Assembly: GCA_022813625.1 (NCBI GenBank)
Contig: JAKLMB010000021.1
Span: forward strand, 62,001-126,000
DNA from: Aaosphaeria pasadenensis
Lineage: Eukaryota > Ascomycota > Dothideomycetes > Pleosporales
Length of the DNA: 64,000 nt
Reading direction: 5' to 3'
Made by a program: the position numbers and the translations under genes. Below the pieces are notes generated by a model. The model did not search any database. It was not told where the DNA came from and worked only from the letters and a program-made list of their open reading frames with translations. The number at the start of each line of letters is the position of its first letter. Position 1 is the first letter of the stretch. Positions 44,558 to 54,431 of this stretch are shown here, piece after piece.

Positions 44558-44615
44558 GTTCGTACAATCCCCAACTCTACATCCTCCCCGACACTCCCGC
44601 TAATGTGACTCATAG
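44558..44615 (+). other. 58-nt GT-AG insert in the D-arm of tRNA-Leu, resembling a spliceosomal intron
   Basis: The insert begins GTTCGT and ends GACTCATAG, with GCTAAT 12-17 nt before the end, like the protein-gene introns of this window in length, border bases and branch-like motif. It interrupts the internal A box between TGGCCG and AGTGG. It does not form an obvious bulge-helix-bulge with flanking tRNA sequence. The exact border is fixed only by consensus: GCCG then AGTGG in the mature tRNA. Confidence 0.7.
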
Positions 44616-44680
44616 AGTGGTCTAAGGCGGTGGTTTTAAGCCAGTTCCTTGCATTAAACACCACTACAGAAATGTGCGTG

Positions 44681-44691
44681 GGTTCGAACCC
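44681..44691 (+). promoter_or_regulatory. Pol III B box of tRNA-Leu
   Basis: GGTTCGAACCC matches the B-box consensus that binds TFIIIC. The companion A box is split by the D-arm insert. Confidence 0.85.
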
Positions 44692-44728
44692 CACTCGTGT
44701 CAACATACATTTCTCATCGCAATAATAC

Positions 44729-44737
44729 TTTTTTTTT
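44729..44737 (+). terminator. Pol III T9 terminator of tRNA-Leu
   Basis: A run of nine T begins 27 nt after the discriminator base, with a second T7 run at 44740-44746. This is a normal Pol III stop signal. Confidence 0.8.
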
Positions 44738-44746
44738 GCTTTTTTT

Positions 44747-47446
44747 AATTTGGTGGTCGGATGCGATCCGTCATTCTTTGGGACGGGGACGGGGTCGGAG
44801 TGGGCGGGCACTGCGGGGAGAGGACTCGGAAGGCGGATCTGGTGGAGAAGGAGAGAGCAATTGCTATCTCTACATGCCGAATTCCTCTGCCTGGGTCAGT
44901 GGGGATTTTCTATCGCAAATACAGTTTGTTTCTCTACTCTTTCTTTTCTGTTTTTGGCCTCGTGAGAATCGTTACTGTCGTGAATGCTGCTACACGCGGT
45001 CAAGATTCAAAGTTGATCATTTAATAAGTAGGCAGGTAATTCAAGAAATCTATCGGTCAATGAATTCGGCTTCTGTTCGACGGTAAACTATTTTGCCTCG
45101 TGCTACTTCTTATTGTTTCCTTTGCTCGTTACTCGTCACCCCGTAATGTCCGCCCGACCAAATCGGTCCCGATCTAAATTGGGCTTATATATCAGGACTG
45201 AAAGTGTAGGCAAAACCATATCGCGGGGTAAATCATGCCGATCATTTGTTTCCGTGCGGTGTTTCTTACCTCATGGATTTGATTATAGGTGCAGGAATCT
45301 GCAAAGTCCGTCCAAGGGTCATGATCTGCAGGGGGCTTGCCGCAAAACTCGACAAGCGAGCGTTTGATGATCCATTGTACCATTCCCGCTCAATGAAGTT
45401 AACTTGTCCCGGTATCTTATGTAAAAGTACAGTAAGATCAATGCGATTGAGAGTGTGCCACGAAAGAAGTGCTTCTGCAATGAAATTCGTCGGTGGTAAA
45501 AGTTGATATCTCAATGTTGACTTTACATCTTATGCATCTTCTACATAGTGACCTGTTTCGCCCAGCTTACTTACTTTGCATCTCTTCCCTTATGGCGAGT
45601 CCGTCCTAGTGTTTTCCCTCTAGCTGGCTACTTCATCCATCTATTACCTAGACTTAACAATCACAGTACGAATAGTAGCATTTCATCCATTTTCACTACA
45701 CATTGTAAGCTCTTCGAGACTTCGCGGGCTTATTCATTTGTCATTGTTCCTCGAAAAATCCTAGATGGACGGAAAGCTCCCGCGGTCCAATACTGTCATG
45801 CGGCGGCAACTTGGTCCCGTCAACATACACGACTCTCTGAAGAATGGTTTCATACCTCAAATACTAGGTTGAGGATTTATCCCGCCAGTTTCATTGGTCT
45901 CATCTCCGGCGGCCATTATGTGTGTACATTCATACAAAGCAACCAAGATGGGCTAAGAATGGAGTTGAGAGATTCACGGAGTGTCAGCGATGTTACCAAG
46001 CCGATCCACTTCTCGGATTGATTCCATACTTTGAAGATACCACATGGTCTGCGTGGTAATTGCAGGGGGGATCGGTATTGGTGTGATGGAGGGTGAAGTG
46101 CGGCGCAGTCAGTTGGTCGAGTAGCGAGTACTGCCGGGTTACCGAACGAGTTTGGTAATCTGACATGTGCGCACATGTAGGGATTGGAATGCACTGCTAT
46201 TGTTACATTGCCGGCCAAGAACATAAATTATGGAGCATGCAAATGTATGCCTCAGCGAATTTTGCATTGAATTTTGTTGCATTGCAGTGACAACTAAATA
46301 GATGATGTGGTAGCTTTCTCGAAATGGATAGACTCCATGGAGACGGCATCATGAGCCCGCGCCGTCGTCTCAATATTTCTTCAAACATTGGGTTCTCGCA
46401 GTCAGATACTTTCATCGAGTAATGCAATGCACTGGGCTCAAATTGGGGTACTTGCAGGCTGGAAACTGCTCAGATTCATTAGTGCCCGAAGGCAAAACAG
46501 CAAAACACGAGGTGTAGATGTCCGATGAGAGCTTCAGACCGGATTGAGCCGAGAAGATGTGACCCAAGAATAATCTAATACAAGCCTAGCTAACCAGTAA
46601 ATCTAAGGATACGACGGAATGCCAACGTTGGCGCTGTTTTCTAGTTATCTCGAGAGTCCGCTCATACAGGCCGAATTGATTGCCGAATAGATACCAATCA
46701 GTTTCAAAGTGGAGGGATTGAAGGCTTCGTCTCTGATCAATTATCAATGAATGACATTCACATCATGGTGCTCAGCACAAGTTCGAGCAATGTGATCTGA
46801 TGGAATTATTGCGTTCGGTCAAAGGCAAGCTGATTTTGGAAAACCAGAATACCCAAGGCCTCAGGCATCGCACTACAATTTACCACGGGCATATTCCTCC
46901 TGCGACCGAAAGGAACCCAATTTTGGTTGTAGTTATTAGCCCACGTTTAAGTTTGGGTAACCCCGTCGTACCTTTTCCATACTGCAAGCCACAACCGCCC
47001 CGCCCCACGCTGAGGACGACAATTCGCGGGCGTTTGCATGATCCGGGGGCACCCCAAGACCGACTACGGACATTGCTCAGGGACCGTGGCCATATCGAGC
47101 ATCTGCTCTTCAGATCAGTTCACTATATGGGGAAGTCTCTCACGTGCCGAGTAGCCGCCTTTTGGAAATGAAAGTCCGCATGATGAAACTTGGGGTTACT
47201 TGGAGGTAGGCTGCGCTTGGCGACGGACCCCAGTCAAACAATGGTGGCCAGGTCGTCCCGAATGGGTGTACTACGATTTATGTGGAGTTTTGCAACAACC
47301 TCAGATTTTGAAGCCATTTGCATTACGAGACGGGTGCAAAATATCTTGCTGAGTGATTCTTGGAGTCCGTGGAACGCTTAGAATACACTTTTGTATTCGA
47401 AATTTGACTTTGAACCAAGATTGTAGCTACAACTCAGCTTGTATGG
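44747..47446. other. Gene-poor region, 2.7 kb
   Basis: Only short motif-free frames on both strands (for example 45548-46021 and 46800-47171 on plus). No further tRNA or repeat recognised. Confidence 0.45.
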
Positions 47447-47563
47447 AATAAATATATATATGCGGACGATCATGTCCAAAGAATTGCTCACCACCAACCC
47501 ACAACAGTCTTTCTTTCCTTTCCTACATTCTTTCGCTTTCATCTGCTTTCTTTCTTACTAGAT
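47447..47563 (+). promoter_or_regulatory. TATA-like box and CT-rich leader of the 16-cysteine secreted protein
   Basis: AATAAATATATATA at 47447-47460 is a strong TATA-like element about 175 bp before the ATG at 47633. A pyrimidine-rich tract (about 47508-47563) follows, typical of leaders of strongly expressed fungal genes. Confidence 0.55.
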
Positions 47564-47632
47564 CTTTGAATCTATTCACTTTCGTTCACACCGGATTCAA
47601 CCACCCTCACTTGCTTTCATCCCCATATCAAA

Positions 47633-48703
47633 ATGCATTCCAGCCAGCTCTTCCTCTCTCTAGCTGCAGTAGCTATCAACACTGTCACTGCCGACTCCGC
47701 CAACCCCGTTGGATACCCTACAGACACCAGCGAGACTCGTTGCGATGGCCTGGTCCGACCAACTTGGGCCGACTGCCATCGACTTCGCGACGGTCTCGTC
47801 AAGAGTGGCTCCGAGGTCCCCGCTGGGCCAGGCTATCTAGCCGGAAAGGTCGTCTCAGACGGAAAATGCCAGTTGCGCCATGTGATGTGCGAACAGAGCA
47901 GCGCGACCTTCACAACTCCGGCCAACAAGATGGGGGATTTCATCAACCTCATCGAGAGGACCTGCGTGATTGGCGACGACCTCGTCTCCGGTGGCGCTCA
48001 TCGTTACGGCCAGGCTTGCATCATCATCGAAGACCCAAACAACAAGTACTCCAAGAGGGACGGGGACGACACCCTAGAGTTCTTCACTACCGATGGGACC
48101 TTCGACGACCAGGGAAGGCCAAACCTGACCCCCGCCACTAGGGAAGACGTCTTCCTGAAGGAGCCCATCGCCGCCAATAACGAGAACAAGGAAAGCCGCG
48201 CCGCAGTCCCATTCGGAGACAGCCTCAAGTCCCGCCAGTGCAACCCGCCCAGCGACCCATGCGGCACCTACACCGAGCTCACCTTCATCAAGAACTTCCG
48301 CGGCTCCGCCCACAAGGTCTGCAACGACGTCCTGCCCAACGGCGCCATGTGCGCAGAGGCCAACACCCAGACGATCACCGAGGAGACAAGCATGGCCACC
48401 ACACTCCAGGCAAACATTGCGGAGGTCATCACTGTCGGCGGCACTTTCACCCAGTCGTCCGGCAAGCAGAACAGTGAGACTCTGACCACCACCATCGTCG
48501 TCAAGGATTGCCCCAGTGGTAAAGGATACGTCGTCTGGTACCCTTACTTCGAGGTCAGTAGGGGCAAGTGCGGTCAGGGTAAGACCGGCAGCTGCGATGG
48601 CACTTGCTACGCTGAGATCAAGGACGTCGACTGCGAGTTGAGGAGGCCTATCCAGCCTGGCCATGGTGTGTTGACTGGTGAGTATGGTGTCCAGTGCATC
48701 TAG
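47633..48703 (+). CDS. Secreted cysteine-rich two-module protein of unknown function
   Basis: Single exon, 356 aa. Residues 1-20 form a signal peptide (cleavage near TVTA/DSA). The mature part has 16 cysteines in two sets. Six fall at 37, 48, 79, 86, 111 and 129 in an N-terminal module (RCDGLVRPTWADCHRL, DGKCQLRHVMCEQ). The other ten fall at 203, 210, 230, 240, 293, 313, 321, 325, 334 and 355 in a C-terminal Thr/Ser-rich beta module (CGTYTELTF, GGTFTQSSG). Between them is an acidic linker with KR at 141-142 and KSRQ near 199-202, possible Kex2 or other processing sites. The WADC/GKC spacing of module 1 vaguely recalls Hce2- or KP4-type folds, but I would not assign either. Even numbers in each module fit separate disulfide-bonded domains. 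Confidence 0.8.
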   Translation: MHSSQLFLSLAAVAINTVTADSANPVGYPTDTSETRCDGLVRPTWADCHRLRDGLVKSGSEVPAGPGYLAGKVVSDGKCQLRHVMCEQSSATFTTPANKMGDFINLIERTCVIGDDLVSGGAHRYGQACIIIEDPNNKYSKRDGDDTLEFFTTDGTFDDQGRPNLTPATREDVFLKEPIAANNENKESRAAVPFGDSLKSRQCNPPSDPCGTYTELTFIKNFRGSAHKVCNDVLPNGAMCAEANTQTITEETSMATTLQANIAEVITVGGTFTQSSGKQNSETLTTTIVVKDCPSGKGYVVWYPYFEVSRGKCGQGKTGSCDGTCYAEIKDVDCELRRPIQPGHGVLTGEYGVQCI

Positions 48704-48967
48704 ATTGGCGCGAGGGACTCGGACGATGGGAACTATTTGGAAGTCATAGCGAGAGGTGTTTGGATTCTGGTCTTCTGTCTTGGGTGTTCCCTTTGTTTCA
48801 AAAACGCCATGCCATTCGTTTTGTCTTTTGTTTGATCATTTGCTGTTTTATCAAGTCTGTCTGTTTGTATGCTTAGCTGTTAAAAGTAGATGTACCTTAG
48901 GGGAGGAAAAAAGCGCCAGTAAAATGTATGCCTTTCAAGTCTTATATTTTATTCAATTCGGGTCCAA

Positions 48968-50764
48968 TTAACAACGACTCTCGACCCCCTTCCTACTAAC
49001 ACAAAGATACTTGACCCCTTTATACGGCGTCACGCCCGCACCAAGCCCTTTACTTCTCTTACTATCAATTGCCAGGCTCTCCACTTTGATGCCACTCGGC
49101 AGCCAACCTTTTACTGAGAAGCTCACTGTCACACAGGATGGCATGAGTACTTTGTTGAGTTTGATCCGTCGCGCGTCCGAGTCTTCTAGGCTATTGTTCT
49201 TTGAGAGAACTGGGTCGGATGGCGTCTGGTATGATGAGGAGGCATTGGCTCCCTCTTCATCGTCATCATACTCGTAAGGATTTGATGTGATTCCAACAGG
49301 ACCGCCCTCACTAGCATCCTCTTCATCGACACCTACGACTGTACCGCGTAATGTCGCTGTGGCACCCATCCCTGAACCTCGGTCCGTGGACATCAGGCTG
49401 TTGACTTCTCGCTGGCTGATCCTCCACTCGATGCTGCGATCTCCGGGCGCATATCCGGCGTCGCCAGCACCTCGTACGATCCTCAGGTCGGTGACGTTCT
49501 TCACTCCAGCGGGAAGCGGGATGTGGACGACGACTTCTTCAATGCTAGGCGCGGCCGTCGTACCTGCGGAGGCTGTGCCGCCAAATGATGTACCTCCTAG
49601 GCCTCGACCTATGGCACTACCGCGGGGAAATGAGGACCCTGTTGCGCTAGACGGTGTACTCGATTGTCTGCCGGCATAACGTGGGTTGATCGTGAGACGA
49701 ACTTCGAAATCCGTACCACTAGGTCCCATAGACGTAGCTATCGAGGCTGTGGCGGGGATGTTCAATTTGGGCGCAGAACCTGCTTTTGTAGCCGTAGAGA
49801 AGGAATCCAAAGCTCTTGAACCAAGAAGGTCGACTTCGTATCCAGCGAGTACGAATCGACCATCTGGAGGCACAAAACTGAGCTCGCCTGGTCTCTCTTT
49901 CCATCGGTTCAATCTGACGCAAGGATGGAATACGGGAAGGGAAACGGTGTTCAAGATCCCACCAGGTGAGCCCAGCAACAGTAGTAGATCCGGTACTCCA
50001 GATACCTTCGCGGTGAATGCTATTGTGCCATTGGCAATCGCGGAGAGTGGTCGTCCCGATGGCGCTATCGTGACTTGTAACGTCTCGACGATATCGACAT
50101 ACATTTCGTTGGATGTGTGCCGGACATTTGCGCGCCGCCAGGGCACCGAAGGTGCATTGTTTGCTGGATTCGAGGTCGGTCGGCCCAGGGAAGGTCGCGA
50201 AGTGAGCGAAAATGGCGTCGCGGACGGCGTCAAAGAAGATGGTGCTGAACTAGGCAATCCCACTCCTCCCAGTAGACTTTTCATGAAACTCGGTGTCTCC
50301 ACTACATCCTTCAGTGCGTTGGGTTCAGTGCAGGATATTACACCTCCGTCCACCATCTCGTTCAACAATTGCGCCACAACATCGTAATTCCCTTCTATTT
50401 TGCTAGCCAATAAAGGCGATCCTAGGAAGTCTTCAAGAACATCTGCAACCCTGTGAAGAAATTCCAGCACCTGTAGCGGTTCTGTATCCTTGGAACATGG
50501 AGCTAGGAAGAGTAGCTGGTCCTGGATTATCGAGTAAAGAAGCGTCGGCGGGTTGGTATTCGGTAGATATATCAGTGAAGGTCTCGGATCAGGTTGTGAG
50601 AGGAATAGTGGGAGTAGAATGCTGGCAGGCGGCGGTCGACCAGTATAGGTGTGTTCGAGAAGAGGTGTGCTGTGTAAAGATGATTAGCTATGAGCTGCGC
50701 AAGGCCCGCTAGATTTTGCCCACTTGTGCTCATCGAATATATAGAGAGCTTCTATCACACTCAT
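48968..50764 (-). CDS. APM3: AP-3 adaptor complex subunit mu
   Basis: Exons 50724-50764 and 48968-50669 with a 54-nt intron (GTGGGC donor, CTAAT, TTTACACAG); 580 aa. The first exon encodes MSVIEALYIFDEH, the conserved start of mu3, and the splice gives NTPLLEHTYTGRPP. An N-terminal longin-like domain is followed by a Ser/Pro-rich linker and the mu-homology domain (NEMYVDIVETLQVTIAPSG, then FHPCVRLNRW and FVPPDGRFVLAGYEV) to the C-terminus. An acidic insert (YEYDDDEEG) lies near the end. AP-3 carries cargo from the Golgi or endosomes directly to the vacuole; mu binds tyrosine-based signals. Length is slightly above yeast Apm3. Confidence 0.92.
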
Positions 50765-51112
50765 AGCTCCTCTTTGTGATTTGAAAGTACTTCCATACGT
50801 TGATGGAAAGATTGATGGTAATTGTAGTAGTGGGGGATGGGATGGCGGGGATCGGAGGTGATTGTTGGAGTGTCCCGGATGATGCACACACACCAGAGAG
50901 ATGTAGGGATCCCCCAGCCTCGGCGTATTAGGGTCCGTCTTCCATCTCGACCTTCTGAAGACGGTGGGATGAACTCTCTAAATTTCTAAGAGCCTTCAAT
51001 AGACCTCGACAGCCTTCGTCCAGTTCTTATTTCCTATCCTCCAGGTGATCGCCGCGAATTATATACGTTCAGCACACCCATTCGACAACTCTACCCGGTC
51101 ACAGCCTTGGTC
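50765..51112. other. Divergent promoter region between APM3 and the DUF4536-type gene
   Basis: 348 bp between two start codons on opposite strands; no specific element identified. Confidence 0.45.
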
Positions 51113-51459
51113 ATGGCGAAAGACTTCGTTCCTGCGCCAGCGGCACCCACGTTCAAAGAAGCTCTGAAGGAGGACAAGTATCAGTATGACGACTGCACAC
51201 CCTGCAGAGTGATAGGTGAGACCTAGGAGGATCCCCCAAATATGTTGTCGCTGAGCGCTAATTCATCTGGTTCATAGGGAGTGCAGCGTTCATTGGACTC
51301 GGAACATTCACCTATATCACCGGACACTCTCAACTGAAGACACAAGAGAAGGTGATTCTGCAAAGTAAGAGCATGTTTGGGATGCGAAGTCGTAGGATGG
51401 GCATTACGAGCATGGCGGCAGGCATGATCGGGCTGGGGCTCTATCGATGGTTCGCGTAG
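51113..51459 (+). CDS. Small membrane protein, DUF4536/DMAC1-like
   Basis: Exons 51113-51215 and 51278-51459 with a 62-nt intron (GTGAGA donor, CTAAT, GTTCATAG); 94 aa. It has the family signature DDCTPCRVIGSAAFIGLG with a Cys-x2-Cys, then two short hydrophobic segments (SAAFIGLGTFTYITG and GITSMAAGMIGLGLYRW) separated by a basic loop. Relatives include human DMAC1, an assembly factor for the distal membrane arm of respiratory complex I. Localisation to mitochondria is inferred from that. Too small and spliced to be seen as one open frame. Confidence 0.8.
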
Positions 51460-51949
51460 GGCATTCACGAGTGGGAAACCTGGGTCTCTTCGCGGACCCC
51501 AGAAGATGATATATCGCATAGGCATATACAACGAGGGATACATTTGGGCATAGCGAATGGCGCTTCTGTTCGGGACGATTTCGTCCTCTACTTCTCTACG
51601 ACCTGTAACATCACTGTACAAAATGCAAAAACTATCACGAAATACACGAGCTTATCGAGCAATATCTGTCTCAATTAAATCCGATAGACTAGGAGCCTAA
51701 CTCGGCATGCTACCCTTTAATAGATTCCTCCCCGTGCCGTTCCCTAAAACCTTGATACTGAAGTAAGTCTATGGGTATCAGACCCTGTCGAAACAAGCAG
51801 AGTGCAGTGTACAGATATAAATGCTCGCGCGTGTGATGCCTGTTGAAATATTCTCCCGATGCATGAACCCACCCTTACAGGGTATATGACGCCAGTAATA
51901 TGATGCAGTGGCCGTGATGTCGTTCTCTCTCCACGCCTGTCTGTCTTCC
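51460..51949. other. Convergent 3' intergenic region
   Basis: 3' regions of the DUF4536-type and HAPSTR1-like genes; no other feature seen. Confidence 0.45.
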
Positions 51950-52741
51950 TCATGACATTCGTCCGCGCTTGCTACCTCCACCACCGCCTCCCCCTCCTCC
52001 TTCCCTCCTATCGTTGAGACCATCAATATTGAAGAAATCCTGCATCATCCTACGTTTCTGGCCAGCTCCGTTTCCCAGCGAGAAAATGTTTTGGGCAGCA
52101 GCGCGTTGCATACTGCGATTCGTGCGGGGTGTGCGGCGTGGAGTGGCGAGTGGGCGGCGAGAAGCGTCCATGTTGGGGGACTCGGAAGCAGGAGTAGCAG
52201 GCCAAACATGGGGGGACGAGAATTGAAACATGGACGTAGGAAGGCCTGATTCGGGATCGGTAGTTGTGGCTTCCATGGGAAGAGGAGGTGGTGCAGAGTC
52301 GGACCGATGGACAATATCTGCATGAGTTGATTCTGATGCGCGCGATTCTTCTGGGCTCACATTTCGTTCCAGGGCCGGCGATGAACTCCGCACTCTCTTC
52401 TCTTCCTTCTCTTCCCTCTCTTCCATTATCTCCTCTTCGCTGTCGCTGTTGGAGTTGCCTGGTAAGCTGCCATCTACCCTTTCGGACACCCAATTTCGGA
52501 TCCTCGAGCCTTCGCCTTCCCTCGCACCTAGATTTTCACGATCCATAAGGGCAAGAATATCCTTCAGCGCTTCTTGGTATCCCTCAGCATGCGACTTGTC
52601 GATCTCTGCCATGGCTGACTTGTAAAGGTTCGTCACGGTCAGCGCCGCGGCTCGAAAAGACTGTGTGACATCGGGCTGCGATGCCTGGGAGAGGGATTTG
52701 GTCTTCGGTAAGGACCTATTAAGGCTACGCATAGAATCCAT
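51950..52741 (-). CDS. HAPSTR1/C16orf72-like (DUF4588) nuclear protein
   Basis: Single exon, 263 aa from ATG 52741 (a TTG two codons upstream is not used). The conserved domain is N-terminal: QSFRAAALTVTNLYKSAMAEI followed by GYQEALKDILALMDRENLG and the WVSERVDGS end. Its human relative HAPSTR1 is a stress-response protein that partners the E3 ligase HUWE1. The rest is acidic (SDSEEEIMEEREEKEEKR), Ser/Pro-rich and ends in a nine-Gly run plus SKRGRM, which may act as a nuclear signal. The poly-Gly run comes from a GGN/CCN repeat at about 51970-52000 that is likely length-variable. Confidence 0.78.
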   Translation of the reverse strand: MDSMRSLNRSLPKTKSLSQASQPDVTQSFRAAALTVTNLYKSAMAEIDKSHAEGYQEALKDILALMDRENLGAREGEGSRIRNWVSERVDGSLPGNSNSDSEEEIMEEREEKEEKRVRSSSPALERNVSPEESRASESTHADIVHRSDSAPPPLPMEATTTDPESGLPTSMFQFSSPHVWPATPASESPNMDASRRPLATPRRTPRTNRSMQRAAAQNIFSLGNGAGQKRRMMQDFFNIDGLNDRREGGGGGGGGGSKRGRMS

Positions 52742-53993
52742 GATCAATTATGGGTGAGGCACTCTCAGAGGAGCTATTTGGAGAGTAAGCTTGGTGGTCT
52801 CGAGGGAGTCAACGGGTTGTTGCAGGGGAGTGTTGCTTACCCGCCAATGTGTGGAAGCAGCGTCAGTGCCTGGGAGTCGAACAAAAAGTCTTCGATAGGT
52901 GGTAGCGAGTATAAGTCTCCAGATGCCGTCGACGTCAAATGGTGAATAAAGAGAGTGTGTGTGTGTGTCGAAGTTGTGGTAGCAGTAGTAGTACAGGTGA
53001 CGTGGTACTGGAAGAGGGTTGTAGGTGAAGAGCGGAGGGTCTTGGATGAAGTACCAGATGATGAGTTGGTAAAGAGCACACAGAGACATCCACTGGCAGA
53101 GAGAGAGAGAGAGAGAGTGAGAGGGCGCGGGGTGGTCGCTACTGCACCCTGGCACACTCGATCTGGGCATCTGATTGGCCGGCTGGGCGACGCAGGGCAT
53201 CAAGCCTCATGTCAAGTCTTCCCCCCAATAATCCCGTCCGTGCGTTATTCCATAGGATAGAGTCATTATTGGAAAGGATACAATATGACAGACATTATTC
53301 AATATTCAATATTCAATACTACGAGCACTCATGATTTTAATCTAACATTCACATTGCTTCGTACTTTGTTAAATAACACAAACAGAGTGATTGTTGTGCT
53401 AGAAGCAAAGCGTCCACCCTCCTTCAATTGTACTGTTTCCGGTTGCTTATTCTTCTTGCATTCACTAATATCTCATCTCACTCACTAAGTTGTGTGAGCA
53501 TGGCTACGGTAAACCTTTGACCAAAATAACCCTCACCACATTCAGGAGAGTCGCAGTCATAAACAGAGCCCCTTGCTCTCTTTTTTGATCATTCCAACCA
53601 GATGTTCTGATCAACCTCAAACTACCATGTCTGTACTCTCATCCGAGGGCGGATAAGTCATTTATTTTGATTGCCTGGTAATGAATGCTTCACTTCAAAG
53701 GCGAGAATATTTATAAATGATGGGGGAGAATGCCGTCACTATTGTGACTACGCAAACCACTATATCTCATGTTCAACCGCTGATCTATAATTATTTTAAA
53801 GTAGGTATTGTACCTTTTGCAAAAAGGGGCATTTTATCACCCAGCATAAACCTTCATACATTTGGAGCAGGATCTACCCGACAACCGCGCTATATCGTCA
53901 TATATATTCAATTACGCTTCCCCAGACCTCCAGTCTTCCTTGATAATCCTTGGTTTTCATGAATCTAAGTCGAAGCTTAGAGGTATTCCATCC
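52742..53993. other. Intergenic with GT and GA microsatellites
   Basis: Long upstream region of the HAPSTR1-like gene. It holds a GT repeat (52955-52968) and a GA repeat (53098-53117). Opposing frames here are low-complexity artefacts; no gene is supported. Confidence 0.5.
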
Positions 53994-54431
53994 CTACCGC
54001 TGCACAACAGAAGGCCTAAACATGATAACGAAGTCCTCCTTCTCCCCCACTAACTCCGACGGCACTTCACTATTCTCCAATTCAGCTCTCTGTAGTCTGT
54101 CCCGGCTTTCATCTCGTCGTCTCGTGTCGCGTGAAGGTTCCTCCACCGGCTGCTCTGCTTCAAGCTCAATTGGTGAGACGCACTCCGCCTTGTCCCTGGC
54201 TCTCCGTGCCATTTTTCGTTCTTGATGTTGCCAGAAGAGTACCGATAGACCGATTATGATACCCATGAAGAACAGGATTCCAATCACTATCGCGATGATG
54301 ACCTCGAGTGAGGGTTCTTGTGGGTTGTTGCGGGATGATGCCGATGAAGAAGTGGCATTTGTGGATCGTAAAGTCGTCGGGGGAGAAATGGATGTTGGAA
54401 TGATGGACGTTGAGAATGACGTGGTAGCCAT
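53994..54431 (-). CDS. Single-pass membrane protein of unknown function
   Basis: One frame of 145 aa from ATG 54431. Residues 1-40 are Ser/Thr-rich (likely O-glycosylated outside), then a membrane helix EVIIAIVIGILFFMGIIIGL and SVLFWQHQERKMARRAR, with positive charges on the inner side, then an acidic and Arg-rich tail. This topology, without a cleavable signal peptide, resembles small fungal wall-sensor or adaptor proteins, but no family domain (WSC, cysteine motif) is present. It may be a partial model if an upstream exon with a signal peptide was missed. Confidence 0.55.
   Translation of the reverse strand: MATTSFSTSIIPTSISPPTTLRSTNATSSSASSRNNPQEPSLEVIIAIVIGILFFMGIIIGLSVLFWQHQERKMARRARDKAECVSPIELEAEQPVEEPSRDTRRRDESRDRLQRAELENSEVPSELVGEKEDFVIMFRPSVVQR

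Larger units (their letters stand above)
44545..44702 (+). tRNA. tRNA-Leu(TAA) with anticodon-loop intron and a D-arm insert
   Basis: The acceptor stem GACACGA (44545-44551) pairs perfectly with TCGTGTC (44695-44701), discriminator A at 44702. TG and D-stem GCC follow, paired with GGC (44626-44628). Anticodon stem GTGGT/ACCAC, anticodon TAA at 44637-44639, a type II variable arm (ACA-GAAA-TGT) and T-arm GTGGG/CCCAC with TTCGAAC are all intact. An 18-nt intron (44641-44658) lies after position 37, the standard place, and contains ATTAAA complementary to the anticodon. In addition the D-arm is split after G57 by 58 nt (44558-44615); removing it gives the canonical TGGCCGAGTGGTCTAAGGC. A T9 terminator follows. 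Anti-sense frames reading GFEPT support tRNA identity. Confidence 0.88.

Noticed and set aside
44533..44811. 92-codon minus frame containing TRVGFEPTH
   Set aside because: GFEPT-type peptides are the well-known antisense translation of a tRNA T-arm; the real feature is the tRNA on plus.
45548..46021. 157-codon plus frame
   Set aside because: No motif, no codon or composition sign of a protein, isolated in a gene-poor stretch.
46800..47171. 123-codon plus frame
   Set aside because: Random-looking residue order and no family resemblance.
52748..53260. Long opposing frames of 100-151 codons
   Set aside because: They are produced by GT, GA and related simple repeats and contain low-complexity peptide only.
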